A DNA stretch of 64,000 nt from Denitratisoma sp. DHT3 (GCF_007833355.1 NZ_CP020914.1:3210047-3274046); one strand, 5' to 3'. Positions 18,050 to 27,362 are shown, numbered from the stretch's first letter. Program-made: numbers and translations. The notes: generated by a model from the sequence alone, not told the origin.

Positions 18050-18680
18050 GCAAAACCTCGACCTGGCCAGCCTGGCCGCCCGCATCGACCGCCTCGAGTC
18101 CCTCGACGCGATTCGCCAGTTGCCGGCGAAATACGCGCTGTCCCTGGATATGCGGGATCTCGACGCGCATGTGAACCTCTTTGCACCCGACATCCGCATC
18201 AGCAAGGACAAGGCGGGCCGCCAGCACATGAAGGCCTGGGTGGACGACACCCTGCGCAACCAGTTCACCGGCACCTCGCATCACATCGGCGGCCACATCA
18301 TCGAGTTCAAGGACCTCGACCACGCCAGCGGCGTCGTTTATTCCAAGAACGAACACGAGACCGGTCCCGAGTGGGTGATCATGCAGATGCTCTACTGGGA
18401 CGACTACGAGCGCATCGACGGCCGCTGGTACTTCCGCCGCCGCCTGCCCTGCTACTGGTATGCCAGCGACTTGAACAAACCGCCGATCGGCGACATGAAG
18501 ATGCGCTGGCCGGGGCGCGAGCCCTACAGCGGTGCCTGGCACGAGCTGTGGCCGTCGTGGAAGGAGTTCTGGGCCAATCCTTCCGAGGGCCTGCCCGAGG
18601 TGGCCGAGCCCGCGCCGCTGGACAAGTTCCTGGAAACCATGCGCCGCGGCGCGCCGATCCCGAAGATCCGGGTGCGCTGA
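18042..18680 (+). CDS. NTF2-like (SnoaL-type) protein
   Basis: A 212-aa protein whose first 150 residues match the nuclear transport factor 2/SnoaL fold: RLESLDAIRQLPAKYALSLDMRDLDAHVNLF, then HHIGGHIIEF and IDGRWYFRRR. Relatives include ketosteroid isomerase-like, cyclase and dehydratase enzymes and are common in steroid and terpenoid gene clusters. It overlaps the TetR stop, so it is translationally coupled. The longer C-terminal tail (about 60 residues, LWPSWKEFW) is not explained by the basic fold. Catalytic residues could not be assigned. Confidence 0.75.
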   Translation: MTEQNLDLASLAARIDRLESLDAIRQLPAKYALSLDMRDLDAHVNLFAPDIRISKDKAGRQHMKAWVDDTLRNQFTGTSHHIGGHIIEFKDLDHASGVVYSKNEHETGPEWVIMQMLYWDDYERIDGRWYFRRRLPCYWYASDLNKPPIGDMKMRWPGREPYSGAWHELWPSWKEFWANPSEGLPEVAEPAPLDKFLETMRRGAPIPKIRVR

Positions 18681-18717
18681 GTCCACGGGCTGCGGTCAAT
18701 TGGCGCCGCACCCAAAC

Positions 18718-18745
18718 AAAAAGCCCAACGCGAAGGCGCTGGGCT
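18718..18745 (-). terminator. Terminator downstream of tRNA-Gly
   Basis: On the minus strand a stem pairing AGCCCAGCGC with GCGTTGGGCT around a short loop is followed by five Ts (18722-18718). It lies ten bases past the CCA end of the tRNA and, read the other way, could also serve the NTF2-like gene. Confidence 0.75.
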
Positions 18746-18754
18746 TCTCGAAAC

Positions 18755-18828
18755 TGGAGCGGGCGAAGGGAGTCGAACCCTCGTCTCTTGCTTGGGAAGC
18801 AAGGGTAATGCCGTTATACGACGCCCGC
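18755..18828 (-). tRNA. tRNA-Gly (anticodon CCC)
   Basis: The 74-base minus-strand sequence folds as a cloverleaf. The acceptor GCGGGCG pairs with CGCCCGC, and the anticodon stem CTTGC / GCAAG encloses loop TTCCCAA, giving anticodon CCC. The T arm has GGTTCGACTCC, and the 3' TCCA is encoded. It closely resembles the E. coli glycine tRNA that reads GGG. Confidence 0.96.
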
Positions 18829-18894
18829 AGGAGGCCCGGATTGTAGGCGGTCGTTGCCGGGCTGGCAATTCCTCGCGTGATAAAATTCGGCCCG

Positions 18895-19098
18895 ATGATC
18901 ACCATCAATCTGAATGGCGCGGCCCGAGAACTGGCGCCCGGCGCCACCCTCTCCGACCTGTTGGCCAGCATGGGCCTGGCGGGCAAGCGCGTCGCCATCG
19001 AACGCAACGGCGCGATCGTGCCGCGCAGCCTGCATGGCGAGACCCGGCTGGCGCCGGGCGACGTTGTTGAAATTGTGTCCGCCGTCGGCGGCGGCTGA
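18895..19098 (+). CDS. thiS: Sulfur-carrier protein ThiS
   Basis: A 67-aa ubiquitin-like protein that carries sulfur as a C-terminal thiocarboxylate for thiazole synthesis. It ends EIVSAVGGG, the required Gly-Gly terminus. ATG 18895 gives the usual start MITINLNG; a GTG six codons earlier is in frame but adds residues not seen in the family. It is directly followed by thiG, its partner. Confidence 0.93.
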   Translation: MITINLNGAARELAPGATLSDLLASMGLAGKRVAIERNGAIVPRSLHGETRLAPGDVVEIVSAVGGG

Positions 19099-19105
19099 GA
19101 AGATC

Positions 19106-19897
19106 ATGACAGACTCCCTCGTTATCGCAGGCAAGGCCTACCGTTCCCGGCTGCTGGTGGGCACCGGCAAGTACAAGGATTTCGCCCAGACCCGCGAGGC
19201 GATCGTGGCGTCCGGCGCCGAGATCGTCACCGTCGCCATCCGCCGCACCAACATCGGCCAGGAGCCGGGCCAGCCTTCGCTGCTGGACGCGCTGCCGCCC
19301 GCCGAATTCACTTATCTGCCCAACACGGCCGGCTGCTACACGGCGGACGACGCGGTGCGCACGCTGCGCCTGGCGCGGGAACTGCTCGACGGCCACGATC
19401 TGGTCAAGCTGGAGGTGCTGGGCGATCCCCACACCCTGTTCCCGCAGATGCCGGAAACCCTGAAGGCGGCCGAGACCCTGGTGAAGGACGGCTTCAAGGT
19501 GATGGTCTATTGTTCCGATGACCCGATCCAGGCCAAGCTGCTCGAAGAGATCGGCTGCGTCGCGATCATGCCCCTGGCGTCCCTGATCGGTTCCGGCATG
19601 GGCATCCTCAACCCGTGGAACCTGCGCCTGATCGTCGATCAGGCCAAGGTGCCGGTGCTGGTGGATGCCGGCGTGGGCACCGCGTCGGACGCCGCCGTGG
19701 CGATGGAACTGGGCTGCGACGGCGTGCTGATGAACACCGCCATCGCCCAGGCGCAGGATCCGGTGCTGATGGCCGGCGCGATGAAAAAGGCGGTCGAGGC
19801 GGGACGCGAGGCCTTCCTGGCGGGGCGGATGCCGCGCAAGTATTACTCGGCGTCGCCCAGTTCCCCCGCCGAAGGGCTCATCGCCCCCCGTGCGTAG
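19106..19897 (+). CDS. thiG: Thiazole synthase ThiG
   Basis: A 263-aa TIM-barrel enzyme that builds the thiazole phosphate of thiamine from deoxyxylulose phosphate, dehydroglycine and ThiS thiocarboxylate. Lys101 in [10 protein letters not shown] is the Schiff-base lysine. [15 protein letters not shown] and [21 protein letters not shown] form the phosphate-binding end. It starts seven bases after the thiS stop; the following gene overlaps its end. Confidence 0.96.
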   Translation: MTDSLVIAGKAYRSRLLVGTGKYKDFAQTREAIVASGAEIVTVAIRRTNIGQEPGQPSLLDALPPAEFTYLPNTAGCYTADDAVRTLRLARELLDGHDLVKLEVLGDPHTLFPQMPETLKAAETLVKDGFKVMVYCSDDPIQAKLLEEIGCVAIMPLASLIGSGMGILNPWNLRLIVDQAKVPVLVDAGVGTASDAAVAMELGCDGVLMNTAIAQAQDPVLMAGAMKKAVEAGREAFLAGRMPRKYYSASPSSPAEGLIAPRA

Positions 19898-20684
19898 GCT
19901 GCTGGCGCTGACCTGCCTGCTGGCGGCACCGCTGGCGCTGGCAGGGGACGTCAAGGCGGGCGTCACGGCGCTGCCCAAGTTTCCGGGCCGTAGCGGCTAT
20001 GCCTTCGACAAGCCGCGCGTGTTGTTGCAGCAGCGCCTGTTCGGCCTCTATCACGGCGTGACCCTGCTCGCCCGGGCCTGCGCGGAAAGAGAGAATGCCG
20101 GCACGGCGGCGGCGGGCGACGCCTACCGCCACTGGCGCGAGACGCAGGAAGAGGCGATCGCCGCGGCCCGTGCCGATGTGGGGCGCCATTACTTCGGCGG
20201 CTTCGGCGCGGAGGCCAGCGACGAGCAACTGGTCCAGGCCCTCGGCCTGAAGCCGGCGCTGGATGTCGCGCCGGGCGAACTCGATGCCGCCTGCGCGACC
20301 TTGCCGGAGGCGCTGGACAAGCCGCGCTACGATCTCAAGGCCCAATTCCGCATGCAGGCTCTGCTGAATCGCCTCTCCAGCGCGGCCGCGACAGAGGGGC
20401 GGGCTGCCTATTGCCGCCGGCGGCTGGAGCGGCCCGCCGCGCAGGCGCTGGATGCCGCGCTGACGAAGTGGCAGACCGAGCATCTGGCGGGCCTGGCCGA
20501 AGCCCGCGCCGCCGTTGCGCCGCGCTGGCAGGAGGCCGGCCTCGACCGCCCGCTGGAGGATTGGCTGCAAGGCATCCGCAAGGCGGTGGCGCGCTCGACG
20601 CTGGCCGGGGAGTGCGCCGGGCTGGAAACCTGGCTGTCGACCGCTGCGGCCGATCCCGACCAACCTTTCAAAGTGAATCCATGA
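19890..20684 (+). CDS. Secreted protein of unknown function
   Basis: A 264-aa protein read from GTG 19890, overlapping the thiG stop. The N-terminus [19 protein letters not shown] is a clear Sec signal peptide. The rest is alanine-rich and helical, with six cysteines ([30 protein letters not shown] among them) that could form disulfides in the periplasm. The next gene, trmB, starts inside its stop (ATGA). I do not recognise the family. Its conserved slot between thiG and trmB would be worth comparing across betaproteobacteria. Confidence 0.7.
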   Translation: MRRLLALTCLLAAPLALAGDVKAGVTALPKFPGRSGYAFDKPRVLLQQRLFGLYHGVTLLARACAERENAGTAAAGDAYRHWRETQEEAIAAARADVGRHYFGGFGAEASDEQLVQALGLKPALDVAPGELDAACATLPEALDKPRYDLKAQFRMQALLNRLSSAAATEGRAAYCRRRLERPAAQALDAALTKWQTEHLAGLAEARAAVAPRWQEAGLDRPLEDWLQGIRKAVARSTLAGECAGLETWLSTAAADPDQPFKVNP

Positions 20685-21373
20685 GCGAAGAACAGCAAAG
20701 CCCGCAGTCGGGCCATATCCGCAGTTTCGTGTTGCGCCAGGGCCGCGTGTCGGCGGCGCAGCAGCGTTACTACGACGAAGGCATGCCGCGCTGGAGCCTG
20801 CCCTACGCCCCCGGCCCGGTCGACCTGGCGGCGGTGTTCGGCCGCGCAGCGCCGAAGATCCTGGAGATCGGCTTCGGCATGGGCGAGACCACGGCCGCCA
20901 TCGCCGCCGCCCACCCGGAAAACGACTACCTCGGCATCGAGGTGCACACGCCCGGCGTCGGCGCGCTGTTGAAGCAGATCGCCGAGCGGGGACTGAGCAA
21001 CGTGCGTCTGATCCAGCACGATGCCGTGGAAGTGGTGAGCCGGATGATCGCTCCCGCCAGCCTGGCCGGCATCCACGTGTTCTTTCCCGACCCCTGGCCC
21101 AAGAAGCGCCATCACAAGCGGCGCCTGATCCAGCCGGCCTTCGTCCATCTATTGAGCCAGCGCCTGGCGCCGGGCGGCTATTTCCACTGCGCCACCGACT
21201 GGGAGGAATATGCCCAGCAGATGCTGGAGGTGCTGTCCGGCGAAGCGCTGCTGGAAAACACGGCGCCGGGCTTCGCGCCCCGCCCCGAGTACCGGCCGCT
21301 GACCAAGTTCGAGCAGCGCGGCCTGCGCTTGGGGCACGGCGTCTGGGACGTGGTGTTCCGGCGCAAGGCTTGA
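20681..21373 (+). CDS. trmB: tRNA (guanine-N7-)-methyltransferase
   Basis: A 230-aa SAM-dependent enzyme that methylates G46 of tRNA variable loops. The SAM site is [12 protein letters not shown]; the family signature [16 protein letters not shown] is present, followed by the TrmB C-terminal [16 protein letters not shown]. The ATG overlaps the stop of the upstream gene (ATGA). Confidence 0.97.
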   Translation: MSEEQQSPQSGHIRSFVLRQGRVSAAQQRYYDEGMPRWSLPYAPGPVDLAAVFGRAAPKILEIGFGMGETTAAIAAAHPENDYLGIEVHTPGVGALLKQIAERGLSNVRLIQHDAVEVVSRMIAPASLAGIHVFFPDPWPKKRHHKRRLIQPAFVHLLSQRLAPGGYFHCATDWEEYAQQMLEVLSGEALLENTAPGFAPRPEYRPLTKFEQRGLRLGHGVWDVVFRRKA

Positions 21374-21450
21374 CGCCACAGCGGCCAGCGCTAGCGGCCG
21401 TCCCTGGCCGGAATTTTGGCAGGCTCTGCGAGCGAAGCGAGCCCGGTTCA

Positions 21451-21490
21451 GTCACCTCCCCCGGAGAGGGGGAGGCAGGGAGGGGGCGGG
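21451..21490 (+). repeat. Extragenic repeat family A, copy after trmB
   Basis: GTCACCTCCCCCGGAGAGGG followed by GGAGGCAGGGAGGGGGCGGG, 77 bases past the trmB stop and in the sense direction of trmB. It is a looser member of the family at 12853, 26730 and 27283. A 20-base fragment like the end of repeat family B (GCGAGCGAAGCGAGCC) precedes it. Confidence 0.6.
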
Positions 21491-21520
21491 CCTTCCTGCT
21501 GCTTTTCCGGCCAACCGGTG

Positions 21521-22234
21521 CTATCTCTTATCGGAGCTTTCCTGGAGGGTTCCGGCTTGGCCGGCATAGGGCGTCGGGTCGGGCAGGCCGGCGGCGGTGA
21601 AACCGGCGCGGCGCAGCCGGCAGGAGTCGCACAGGCCGCAGGCCCGCCCCTGATCGTCGGCCTGGTAGCAGGAAACGGTGAGGGCGTAGTCGACGCCCAG
21701 GTCGTGGCCGGCGCGGATGATCTCCGCCTTGGTCATGTCGATCAGCGGCGCGTGGATGTGCAGGCGCCGGCCTTCGACGCCGGCCCTGGTGGCCAGATTG
21801 GCCATGGTCTCGAAGGCGCGGATGAATTCCGGCCGGCAGTCCGGGTAGCCGGAGTAGTCCACCGCATTGACGCCGACGAACAGGTCGTCCGCGCCCAGCA
21901 CTTCGGCCCAGCCCATGGCCAGCGCCAGCATGATGGTGTTGCGCGCAGGCACATAGGTGATCGGGATGCCCGCGGCCTCGACGCCGTCGGTGGGCACGCC
22001 GATGCCGGGATCGGTCAGCGCGGAGCCGCCGAACTGGTTCATGTCCAGATGCAGCACCCGATGCTCCCGCGCGCCCAGGGCGTCGGCCACACGCCGCGCG
22101 GCGGCCAGCTCGACACTGTGGCGCTGGCCGTAATCGACCGACAGGCAGTGGCAGACGAAACCCTGCTGGCGGGCGATGGCCAGCACGGTGGCGGAGTCGA
22201 GTCCGCCGGACAGCAGGATGACGGCAGGTTTCAT
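21521..22234 (-). CDS. queC: 7-cyano-7-deazaguanine synthase
   Basis: A 237-aa ATP-dependent enzyme that converts 7-carboxy-7-deazaguanine to preQ0 in queuosine synthesis. The PP-loop SGGLDSAT is at residues 9-16. The zinc site is formed by the late cysteines in VSCYQ and ACGLCDSC. The start ATG at 22234 gives the family N-terminus [11 protein letters not shown]. It is separated from queE by three tandem copies of repeat family B, which interrupt what is usually a tight que gene pair. Confidence 0.96.
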   Translation of the reverse strand: MKPAVILLSGGLDSATVLAIARQQGFVCHCLSVDYGQRHSVELAAARRVADALGAREHRVLHLDMNQFGGSALTDPGIGVPTDGVEAAGIPITYVPARNTIMLALAMGWAEVLGADDLFVGVNAVDYSGYPDCRPEFIRAFETMANLATRAGVEGRRLHIHAPLIDMTKAEIIRAGHDLGVDYALTVSCYQADDQGRACGLCDSCRLRRAGFTAAGLPDPTPYAGQAGTLQESSDKR

Positions 22235-22255
22235 GACGATGCCTTGACGTGAAAA

Positions 22256-22713
22256 TGAAGCTTTTCCGCCGGGCCGCCTCTCCCACGATGGCCACGATGG
22301 GGAAAAGCGGCACGCGGCGAAGCCGCAACGCATCGGTGTTCCCACGAAGCGCCCCCAAACATCCGAGCGCAGCGGGCCGTATCGAACCCCCCGGAGGGGA
22401 GCGAAGGTGAGCGAGCCCAACAAAGCTTTTCCGCCGGGCCGTCCCAAGGAAAAGCGGCACGCGGCGAAGCCGCAACGTATCGGTGTTCCCACGAAGCGCC
22501 CCCAAACATCCGAGCGCAGCGGGCCGTATCGAACCCCCCGGAGGGGAGCGAAGGTGAGCGAGCCCAACAAAGCTTTTCCGCCGGGCCGTCCCAAGGAAAA
22601 GCGGCACGCGGTGAAGCCGCAACGCATCGGTGTTCCCACGAAGCGCCCCCAAACATCCGAGCGCAGCGAGCTGTATCGAACCCCCCGGAGGGGGGCGAAG
22701 GGGGGCGAGTCTT
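22256..22713 (-). repeat. Three tandem copies of extragenic repeat family B
   Basis: About 150-base units begin at 22258, 22423 and 22570 (periods 165 and 147; the first has an 18-base insertion). Each unit, read on the plus strand, runs from AAGCTTTTCCGCCGGGC through CGGCACGCGGCGAAGCCGCA and CCGAGCGCAGCG to AACCCCCCGGAGGGG and GGCGAGCC. Read in the direction of queE, it starts a few bases past the queE stop. No gene is supported here; long open frames are a by-product of GC content. Confidence 0.85.
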
Positions 22714-22719
22714 CATGCG

Positions 22720-23388
22720 TCAGCGGCCCTTGGCGTCTTGCCAGAGAATCTTGTGCAATTGCAGCTGGAAGCGCACCGGCAGCCGGTCGTCGAGTATCCA
22801 CTGGGCCAGTTGCGCGGGCGCCAATCGACCCTGGACCGGCGAGAACAGCACCGGGCAGCGGGTCGCCAGCCGATGTTCGGCCAGCTGCCGCTTGGCCCAG
22901 TCGTAATCCTCGCGCGAGGCCAGCACCAGTTTCAGCTCGTCGCGCGGGGTGAGCGATTCGAGATTCTCCCAGCGGTTGCGCGCCGCCTCGCCGGAGCCCG
23001 GCGCCTTGAGGTCCATGATGCGGGAGACCCGTGCATCCACTGCGGCGATGTCCAGCGCGCCGCTGGTCTCCAGGGACACCGAGTAGCCCGCGTCGCAAAG
23101 CGCGCTCAAAAGATCCGGACAGCCCTTCTGGGCCAGCGGTTCGCCGCCGGTGACGCAGACCGTGGGGCAGGCCGCGACGCCGCCCAGGGCCGCCACCCGT
23201 TCCAGCACCTCGCCGACGCTCATGGTCTCGCCGCCGGTGAATGCGTATTCGGTGTCGCACCAGGTGCAGCGCAGGGGGCAGCCGCTGAGGCGGATGAAAA
23301 CGGTGGGCAAGCCCACGCGGGTGGACTCGCCCTGGATCGAATGAAAGACTTCGGTGATCCGCAGCTTCGCGGAAAGGTCGGCCGCCAC
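22720..23388 (-). CDS. queE: 7-carboxy-7-deazaguanine synthase QueE
   Basis: A 222-aa radical SAM enzyme of queuosine synthesis, converting carboxytetrahydropterin to 7-carboxy-7-deazaguanine. The cluster motif is [16 protein letters not shown] (CxxxCxxC). [10 protein letters not shown] and [11 protein letters not shown] are also characteristic. I start it at GTG 23388, which overlaps the TAG of cpoB; no ATG is available near the expected N-terminus. It ends just before the family B repeats. Confidence 0.93.
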   Translation of the reverse strand: MAADLSAKLRITEVFHSIQGESTRVGLPTVFIRLSGCPLRCTWCDTEYAFTGGETMSVGEVLERVAALGGVAACPTVCVTGGEPLAQKGCPDLLSALCDAGYSVSLETSGALDIAAVDARVSRIMDLKAPGSGEAARNRWENLESLTPRDELKLVLASREDYDWAKRQLAEHRLATRCPVLFSPVQGRLAPAQLAQWILDDRLPVRFQLQLHKILWQDAKGR

Positions 23389-24119
23389 TACTTTTTCTTG
23401 AGTTGCTGCTTGGCTTTCCTGCCGGCTTCGCTGCTCGGGTATTGGGCCGCCAGCGCGGTCAGCACCTTGCGCGCGGCTGCCCGCTGGCCGGCGGCTTCCA
23501 GGCTGTTGGCCTGCTCCAGCAGGGCATCGGGCGCCTTGGCGTCGTCGGGCCACTGGGCCGCCAGGCGGCCATACATGTCGGCGGCCTTGGCCGGTTCGCG
23601 CAGCTGGTTGAGGCAATAGCCGGCCCAGAAATGGGCGCTGGCCTGGAGGCTGCTGTTCGGGTAGCCCTTGATGAAAGCGTTGAAGGCGGCCAGCGCCTCC
23701 TTGAAGCGCGAAGCCTTCAGGGCCTTGAGGGCGGCTTCGTAGGTGCTGGTCTCCGCGGCCGGGTCGGCGGCTGGCTGCTCGCTTTCCGCCGCCTGGTTTT
23801 CCGTGGCGCCGGCTTCCAGGGCCCGCAGACGGTTGTCCAGATCCACGTAGAAATCCTTCTGCCGCTTCTGGGCCGCGTCCAGTTCGTAGGTCAGGACCTC
23901 GATCTGGCCGCGCAGCTTGGCCAGCTCCGCATTCAGGGTTTCCACCTGGTTGGCGAAGTCCACCTGGTTCTTGGCGGCATTCTCCGCGCGCTGGGTCAGT
24001 TCGGCGACCTCGCCCTGGAGCTTGGCGACGCCGGCGCGGGCCTCGTCGTCGTCAAACAACCCGGCCCGCGCCGGGAGGGCGCAGGCCAGGGTCAGCAGCG
24101 CAACGGCGATGCGCCGCAT
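23388..24119 (-). CDS. cpoB: Cell division coordinator CpoB (YbgF)
   Basis: A 243-aa periplasmic protein. A Sec signal peptide (to about residue 20, PARAG) is followed by an N-terminal coiled coil ([19 protein letters not shown]), a Glu/Ala/Pro-rich linker, and TPR repeats in the last 120 residues. It links Tol-Pal to peptidoglycan synthesis at division. The ATG overlaps the pal stop by one base; an in-frame TTG one codon earlier is less likely. Confidence 0.94.
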   Translation of the reverse strand: MRRIAVALLTLACALPARAGLFDDDEARAGVAKLQGEVAELTQRAENAAKNQVDFANQVETLNAELAKLRGQIEVLTYELDAAQKRQKDFYVDLDNRLRALEAGATENQAAESEQPAADPAAETSTYEAALKALKASRFKEALAAFNAFIKGYPNSSLQASAHFWAGYCLNQLREPAKAADMYGRLAAQWPDDAKAPDALLEQANSLEAAGQRAAARKVLTALAAQYPSSEAGRKAKQQLKKK

Positions 24120-24643
24120 CAATACTCACCGGTGTAGAGAATGTCGTCGCGACGGTTCTGGGACCAGCAGCTTTCGTCATGGCCGGTGCAGCGGGGCTTC
24201 TCCTTGCCAAGGCTCACCGCCTCGACCTGATCCTCGCGGCCGCCCAGCAGCAGCAGGGCCTTCTTCACCGCCTCGGCCCGCTTCTGGCCCAGGGCCAGGT
24301 TGTACTCGCGGCTGCCGCGCTCGTCGGCGTTGCCCTGGATCAGCATCTTCATCGTCGGGTTGGCCTTGAGGAACCGGGCATGGGCCTCGATCAGGGACTT
24401 GAATTCGTCCTTCACCACGTACTGATCGTAGTCGAAGAACACTTCCCGCTTCGACAGGATGCTCTTGGGATTCTTCAGATTGGCGATCGTCAACGCATTG
24501 GGATCCTCCTGCGTAACCGGCATCGGCTGGGCGGCGACGGGAGCCGCCACCGGAGCGGGCTGCTGCTCGGGGGCGGGCGGCTGGCTGCTGCAGGCGGCCA
24601 GCAAGAAGGTGGCAAGGGCGGCGAGGACTACGGTATTGCGCAT
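24119..24643 (-). CDS. pal: Peptidoglycan-associated lipoprotein Pal
   Basis: A 174-aa outer-membrane lipoprotein. The signal peptide ends in lipobox LAAC (near residue 18), followed by a Pro/Ala-rich linker and a C-terminal OmpA-like domain that binds diaminopimelate in peptidoglycan (FDYDQYVVKDEF, GNADERGSREYNLALGQKRA). It works with TolB in envelope constriction. The ATG at 24643 gives MRNTVVLAAL; an upstream in-frame ATG adds eight non-signal residues. Confidence 0.96.
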   Translation of the reverse strand: MRNTVVLAALATFLLAACSSQPPAPEQQPAPVAAPVAAQPMPVTQEDPNALTIANLKNPKSILSKREVFFDYDQYVVKDEFKSLIEAHARFLKANPTMKMLIQGNADERGSREYNLALGQKRAEAVKKALLLLGGREDQVEAVSLGKEKPRCTGHDESCWSQNRRDDILYTGEY

Positions 24644-24670
24644 TTCGATCTCCTTTGGTTGACGCAAGGG

Positions 24671-25951
24671 TTATTTGGCGAGGGGGCCCCAGGCGGGTTC
24701 ACGGATATCGGCGGCCTGGACGGACAACTTCTGCTTCACCCGACCGTCGGCCGATACCGCCGCCAGAATGCCTCGCCCCCCGATCTCGGTAGCATAGATG
24801 ATCATGCGGCCGTTGGGCGCGAAACTGGGGGATTCATCCTTGGCGGAATCTGTAAGTATTTGTATCTGCCGGGTGGCCAGGTCCATCAGCGTGAGCTGGA
24901 AGCGCCCGCCATCCCGCGAAATGTAGGCCATGCTCCTGCCATTGGGGGAGAGCCGGGGGGTCACGTTGTAGCTGCCCTCGAAGGTGATCCGCTCGACGTT
25001 CCCGCCATTGGCCGGGATGCGGTAGATCTGCGGGCTGCCGCCGCGGTCCGAGGTGAAGTAAATCCACTCGCCGTCGGGCGAATACCGCGGTTCGGTGTCG
25101 ATGCCGGTGGAGGTGGCGAGCCGGGTCACGCCGCTGCCGTCGGTATTGACCGCGTACAACTGGGAGTTGCCGTCCTTGGTCAGCACCACGGCCAGGCGCT
25201 TGCCGTCCGGGGACCAGGCCGGCGCCGAGTTGGAGCCCTTGAAGTTGGCCGCCACGTGGCGGCGGCCGGTGGCCAGGTCATGGACATAGACCACGGGTTT
25301 CTTGGACTCGAAGGACACGTAGGCCAGCTTGCTGCCATCCGGGGACCAGGCCGGCGAGATGATGGGTTCCCGGGAGGCCAGGGCCGCCTGCGGATTGGCG
25401 CCGTCGGCGTCGGCGATCTGCAATTCGTAGCGGCCGGTGGATTTGACCACGTAGGCCACGCGGGTGGCGAAGACGCCCCGTTCGCCGGTCAGTTTTTCGT
25501 AGATGGCATCGGCGACGCGATGAGCGGTGGCGCGCAGTTGATAGGGCGTGGAGGTGTGGCTGTAGGCTTCGTCGGCCAGGACCGCCTGCTTGAGAACGTC
25601 GTGGAGCCGGAACCGGGTTTCGTAGCGCCCGTCGGCGCTCGCGGCGACGGAACCCACCGCCAGGGCGTCGGCGCCCTGGCCGCGCCAGTCGCCATAGCGG
25701 ACCGACGCATTGACGCCCAGCGGCGTGGTTCCCGGATCGACCATGCGGAACAGGCCGCTGCGCTCCAGGTCGGCGCGGATCACGGAGACCAGGGCCTGGG
25801 AGACGATCCGCTCGCCGTCGAAGGTGGCGATGGACAGTGGGATGCGGTTGGCGCCGGCGCCGGTGATTTCGATGGAAAGCTGAGCCTGGGCCTGGAGCGC
25901 CAACCCTGCCAGAGCGGTCAGGGCGATGGCGAGAAAGCGTGAATATTTCAT
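24671..25951 (-). CDS. tolB: Tol-Pal system beta-propeller protein TolB
   Basis: A 426-aa periplasmic protein. A Sec signal (MKYSRFLAIALTALAG to QAQA) is followed by an N-terminal alpha/beta domain and a six-bladed propeller, seen as repeats of the type SPDGxxLAxxS (SPAWSPDGSKLAYVS, SPDGKRLAVVL, SPDGEWIYFTS, SPNGRSMAYIS). It binds Pal and TolA. It lies between tolA and pal in the standard order. Confidence 0.96.
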   Translation of the reverse strand: MKYSRFLAIALTALAGLALQAQAQLSIEITGAGANRIPLSIATFDGERIVSQALVSVIRADLERSGLFRMVDPGTTPLGVNASVRYGDWRGQGADALAVGSVAASADGRYETRFRLHDVLKQAVLADEAYSHTSTPYQLRATAHRVADAIYEKLTGERGVFATRVAYVVKSTGRYELQIADADGANPQAALASREPIISPAWSPDGSKLAYVSFESKKPVVYVHDLATGRRHVAANFKGSNSAPAWSPDGKRLAVVLTKDGNSQLYAVNTDGSGVTRLATSTGIDTEPRYSPDGEWIYFTSDRGGSPQIYRIPANGGNVERITFEGSYNVTPRLSPNGRSMAYISRDGGRFQLTLMDLATRQIQILTDSAKDESPSFAPNGRMIIYATEIGGRGILAAVSADGRVKQKLSVQAADIREPAWGPLAK

Positions 25952-25968
25952 GGCGTGAATTATAACGG

Positions 25969-26718
25969 TCACTCTTCCATCGGCCGGAACTTCAGTTCCA
26001 GATCGCGGGAAAACAATTCGGTGTTGTCCGGTTTCGGCAACGGGCTGGACTTGAGGATCGCCCGCTCGATGGCCGAGTCCAGGGCCGGATTGCCGGAGGA
26101 TCTTTTCTGCTTCACCGAGAGCACCTCGCCGCTGGGCAACTGGGTCACCAGGAACACCGCTTCCGGATTGCCCTGGACGCCGGGCGGCAGCACGATGTTG
26201 CCGCGGATCTTGCCGCGGATGCGCGACAGATAGTCGGCGATGCCCTTGCTGCGGGCGGCGGCGGCCAGGTCGGCCTTGTGCCGGGCCAGATCCTGCTCGG
26301 CCGAGGCGGCGGCCTTGCGTCCGGTCAGGCGGGCGAATTCCTTGTCGAGGGCCGACTTGAGCGCATCCACCCGGCTCGGTGGCGGCGTCTCCTTGATCGC
26401 GGGCTTGGGTTTTTCCTTCTCCTTCTCCTTCAGCGCGATGTCCGGCTTGGCCACGGGCTTGGGTTCAGGTCTGGGTTCGGGTTTTGGCTCCACCTTGGGC
26501 TCGGGCTGCGGCGCCGGCTCGGCCTGGGGTTCCGGCGCGGCGACCGATGGCGGGGCGCTGACCAGCTCCACTTCCACCGCCTCGGGCGCGGTGGTCTGCC
26601 AGCGCACGCCGTAGAACAGGAACAGCGCCAGCAGGATGTGGACGCCGGCCGCCAGCAGGCCCGAGACCAGCTTGCCCGGCTCTTCGGGACGATCGAGGAG
26701 GGCGGCGTCGGCGTTCAT
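25969..26718 (-). CDS. tolA: Cell envelope integrity protein TolA
   Basis: A 249-aa inner-membrane protein. One N-terminal transmembrane segment (about residues 18-38) is followed by a Pro/Glu/Lys-rich spacer, shorter than the long helix of E. coli TolA, and a C-terminal TonB-like domain (GKIRGNIVLPPGVQGNPEAVF). It transmits the proton-motive force from TolQR to TolB/Pal. The ATG at 26718 was chosen over one four codons earlier. A family A repeat fills the gap to tolR. Confidence 0.94.
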   Translation of the reverse strand: MNADAALLDRPEEPGKLVSGLLAAGVHILLALFLFYGVRWQTTAPEAVEVELVSAPPSVAAPEPQAEPAPQPEPKVEPKPEPRPEPKPVAKPDIALKEKEKEKPKPAIKETPPPSRVDALKSALDKEFARLTGRKAAASAEQDLARHKADLAAAARSKGIADYLSRIRGKIRGNIVLPPGVQGNPEAVFLVTQLPSGEVLSVKQKRSSGNPALDSAIERAILKSSPLPKPDNTELFSRDLELKFRPMEE

Positions 26719-26729
26719 TGGACGGCCCA

Positions 26730-26762
26730 CCCCCCGGCCCCCGCCCCAGGGGCGGGGGTGAC
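26730..26762 (-). repeat. Extragenic repeat family A, between tolR and tolA
   Basis: A CCCCCCGG-CCCCCGCCCC-AGGGGCGGGGGTGAC inverted element, 65 bases past the tolR stop. Read in tolR's direction, it begins GTCACCCCC, the same orientation as the other copies. A second short hairpin with GGCGG arms follows on the right (about 26762-26785). Confidence 0.65.
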
Positions 26763-26827
26763 GGCGGTTCGCCGCAAGGCGGCTCCGGAGAATGACATGC
26801 GCCCTTGCGGACGGCCGGGCAGGGCGC

Positions 26828-27235
26828 TCATTTCCCCGGCTGCACCAAAAGGCCGATCTTGGTGACCTGCTGCTGCTGCAATTCGCTCATCACGTTCAGC
26901 ACCGCCTCGTACTTCACCTGGCGGTCCCCGGCGATCAGCACCGCCTGCTGGGGATTGGCCGCCTGCGCGGCGCGGATCTGCTCGGCCAGCTCTTCCCGGG
27001 TCACGGCCAGTTCGGCGTCGCCCTTGGCGCGGTTCTTCAGGGCCAGGCTCTGGTCGGCGCGCACGATCACTTCCAGGGGAGCCACCGGCGGCTGGGCGCT
27101 CTTGCCCACGCTGGGCAGATCCACGCTGCCGGTCTGGATCATCGGCGCGGTGACCATGAAGATCACCAGCAGCACCAGCATCACGTCGATGTAGGGCACG
27201 ACGTTGATGCTGTTCATTTGTCTTCTTTGTCTCAT
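26828..27235 (-). CDS. tolR: Tol-Pal system protein TolR
   Basis: A 135-aa ExbD/TolR protein with a single transmembrane helix (INVVPYIDVMLVLLVIFMV) that carries the proton-path aspartate, followed by a periplasmic domain. The ATG at 27235 (MRQRRQMNSINVV) gives the expected short cytoplasmic tail. This start codon and its GGAG lie inside a perfect 44-bp palindrome. A second in-frame ATG at 27217 (MNSINVV) is just outside it and is a possible alternative. Confidence 0.93.
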   Translation of the reverse strand: MRQRRQMNSINVVPYIDVMLVLLVIFMVTAPMIQTGSVDLPSVGKSAQPPVAPLEVIVRADQSLALKNRAKGDAELAVTREELAEQIRAAQAANPQQAVLIAGDRQVKYEAVLNVMSELQQQQVTKIGLLVQPGK

Positions 27236-27263
27236 GGAGCTAGCTCCATGAGACAAAGAAGAC
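27220..27263. repeat. Perfect 44-bp palindrome covering the tolR start codon
   Basis: Two 22-base arms with no spacer, centred on AGCT at 27240-27243. The right arm reads AGCTCCATGAGACAAAGAAG plus AC, so an inverted copy of the first codons of tolR lies immediately upstream of the gene. In the mRNA the hairpin would bury both GGAG and ATG. Confidence 0.85.
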
Positions 27264-27282
27264 CTGGTTCATCGAGTGCCAT

Positions 27283-27315
27283 CCCCCCGCCCCCCTTCCC
27301 GAGGAAGGGGGTGAC
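27283..27315 (-). repeat. Extragenic repeat family A, between tolQ and tolR
   Basis: A CCCCCCG-CCCCCCTTCCC-GAGGAAGGGGGTGAC inverted element, 48 bases past the tolQ stop and in the same sense orientation as the other three copies. It and the palindrome make the tolQ-tolR gap 127 bases, where these genes usually abut. Confidence 0.7.
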
Positions 27316-27362
27316 GATATCGGTGCTGCGCGTTGCGCAGCAGTTTGATGTGGACGGTGTGT

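Noticed and set aside
22256..22713. Three tandem similar units resembling a CRISPR or minisatellite array
   Set aside because: Units are about 150 bases with no short repeat-spacer alternation, and the same unit recurs singly elsewhere; it is a dispersed extragenic repeat.
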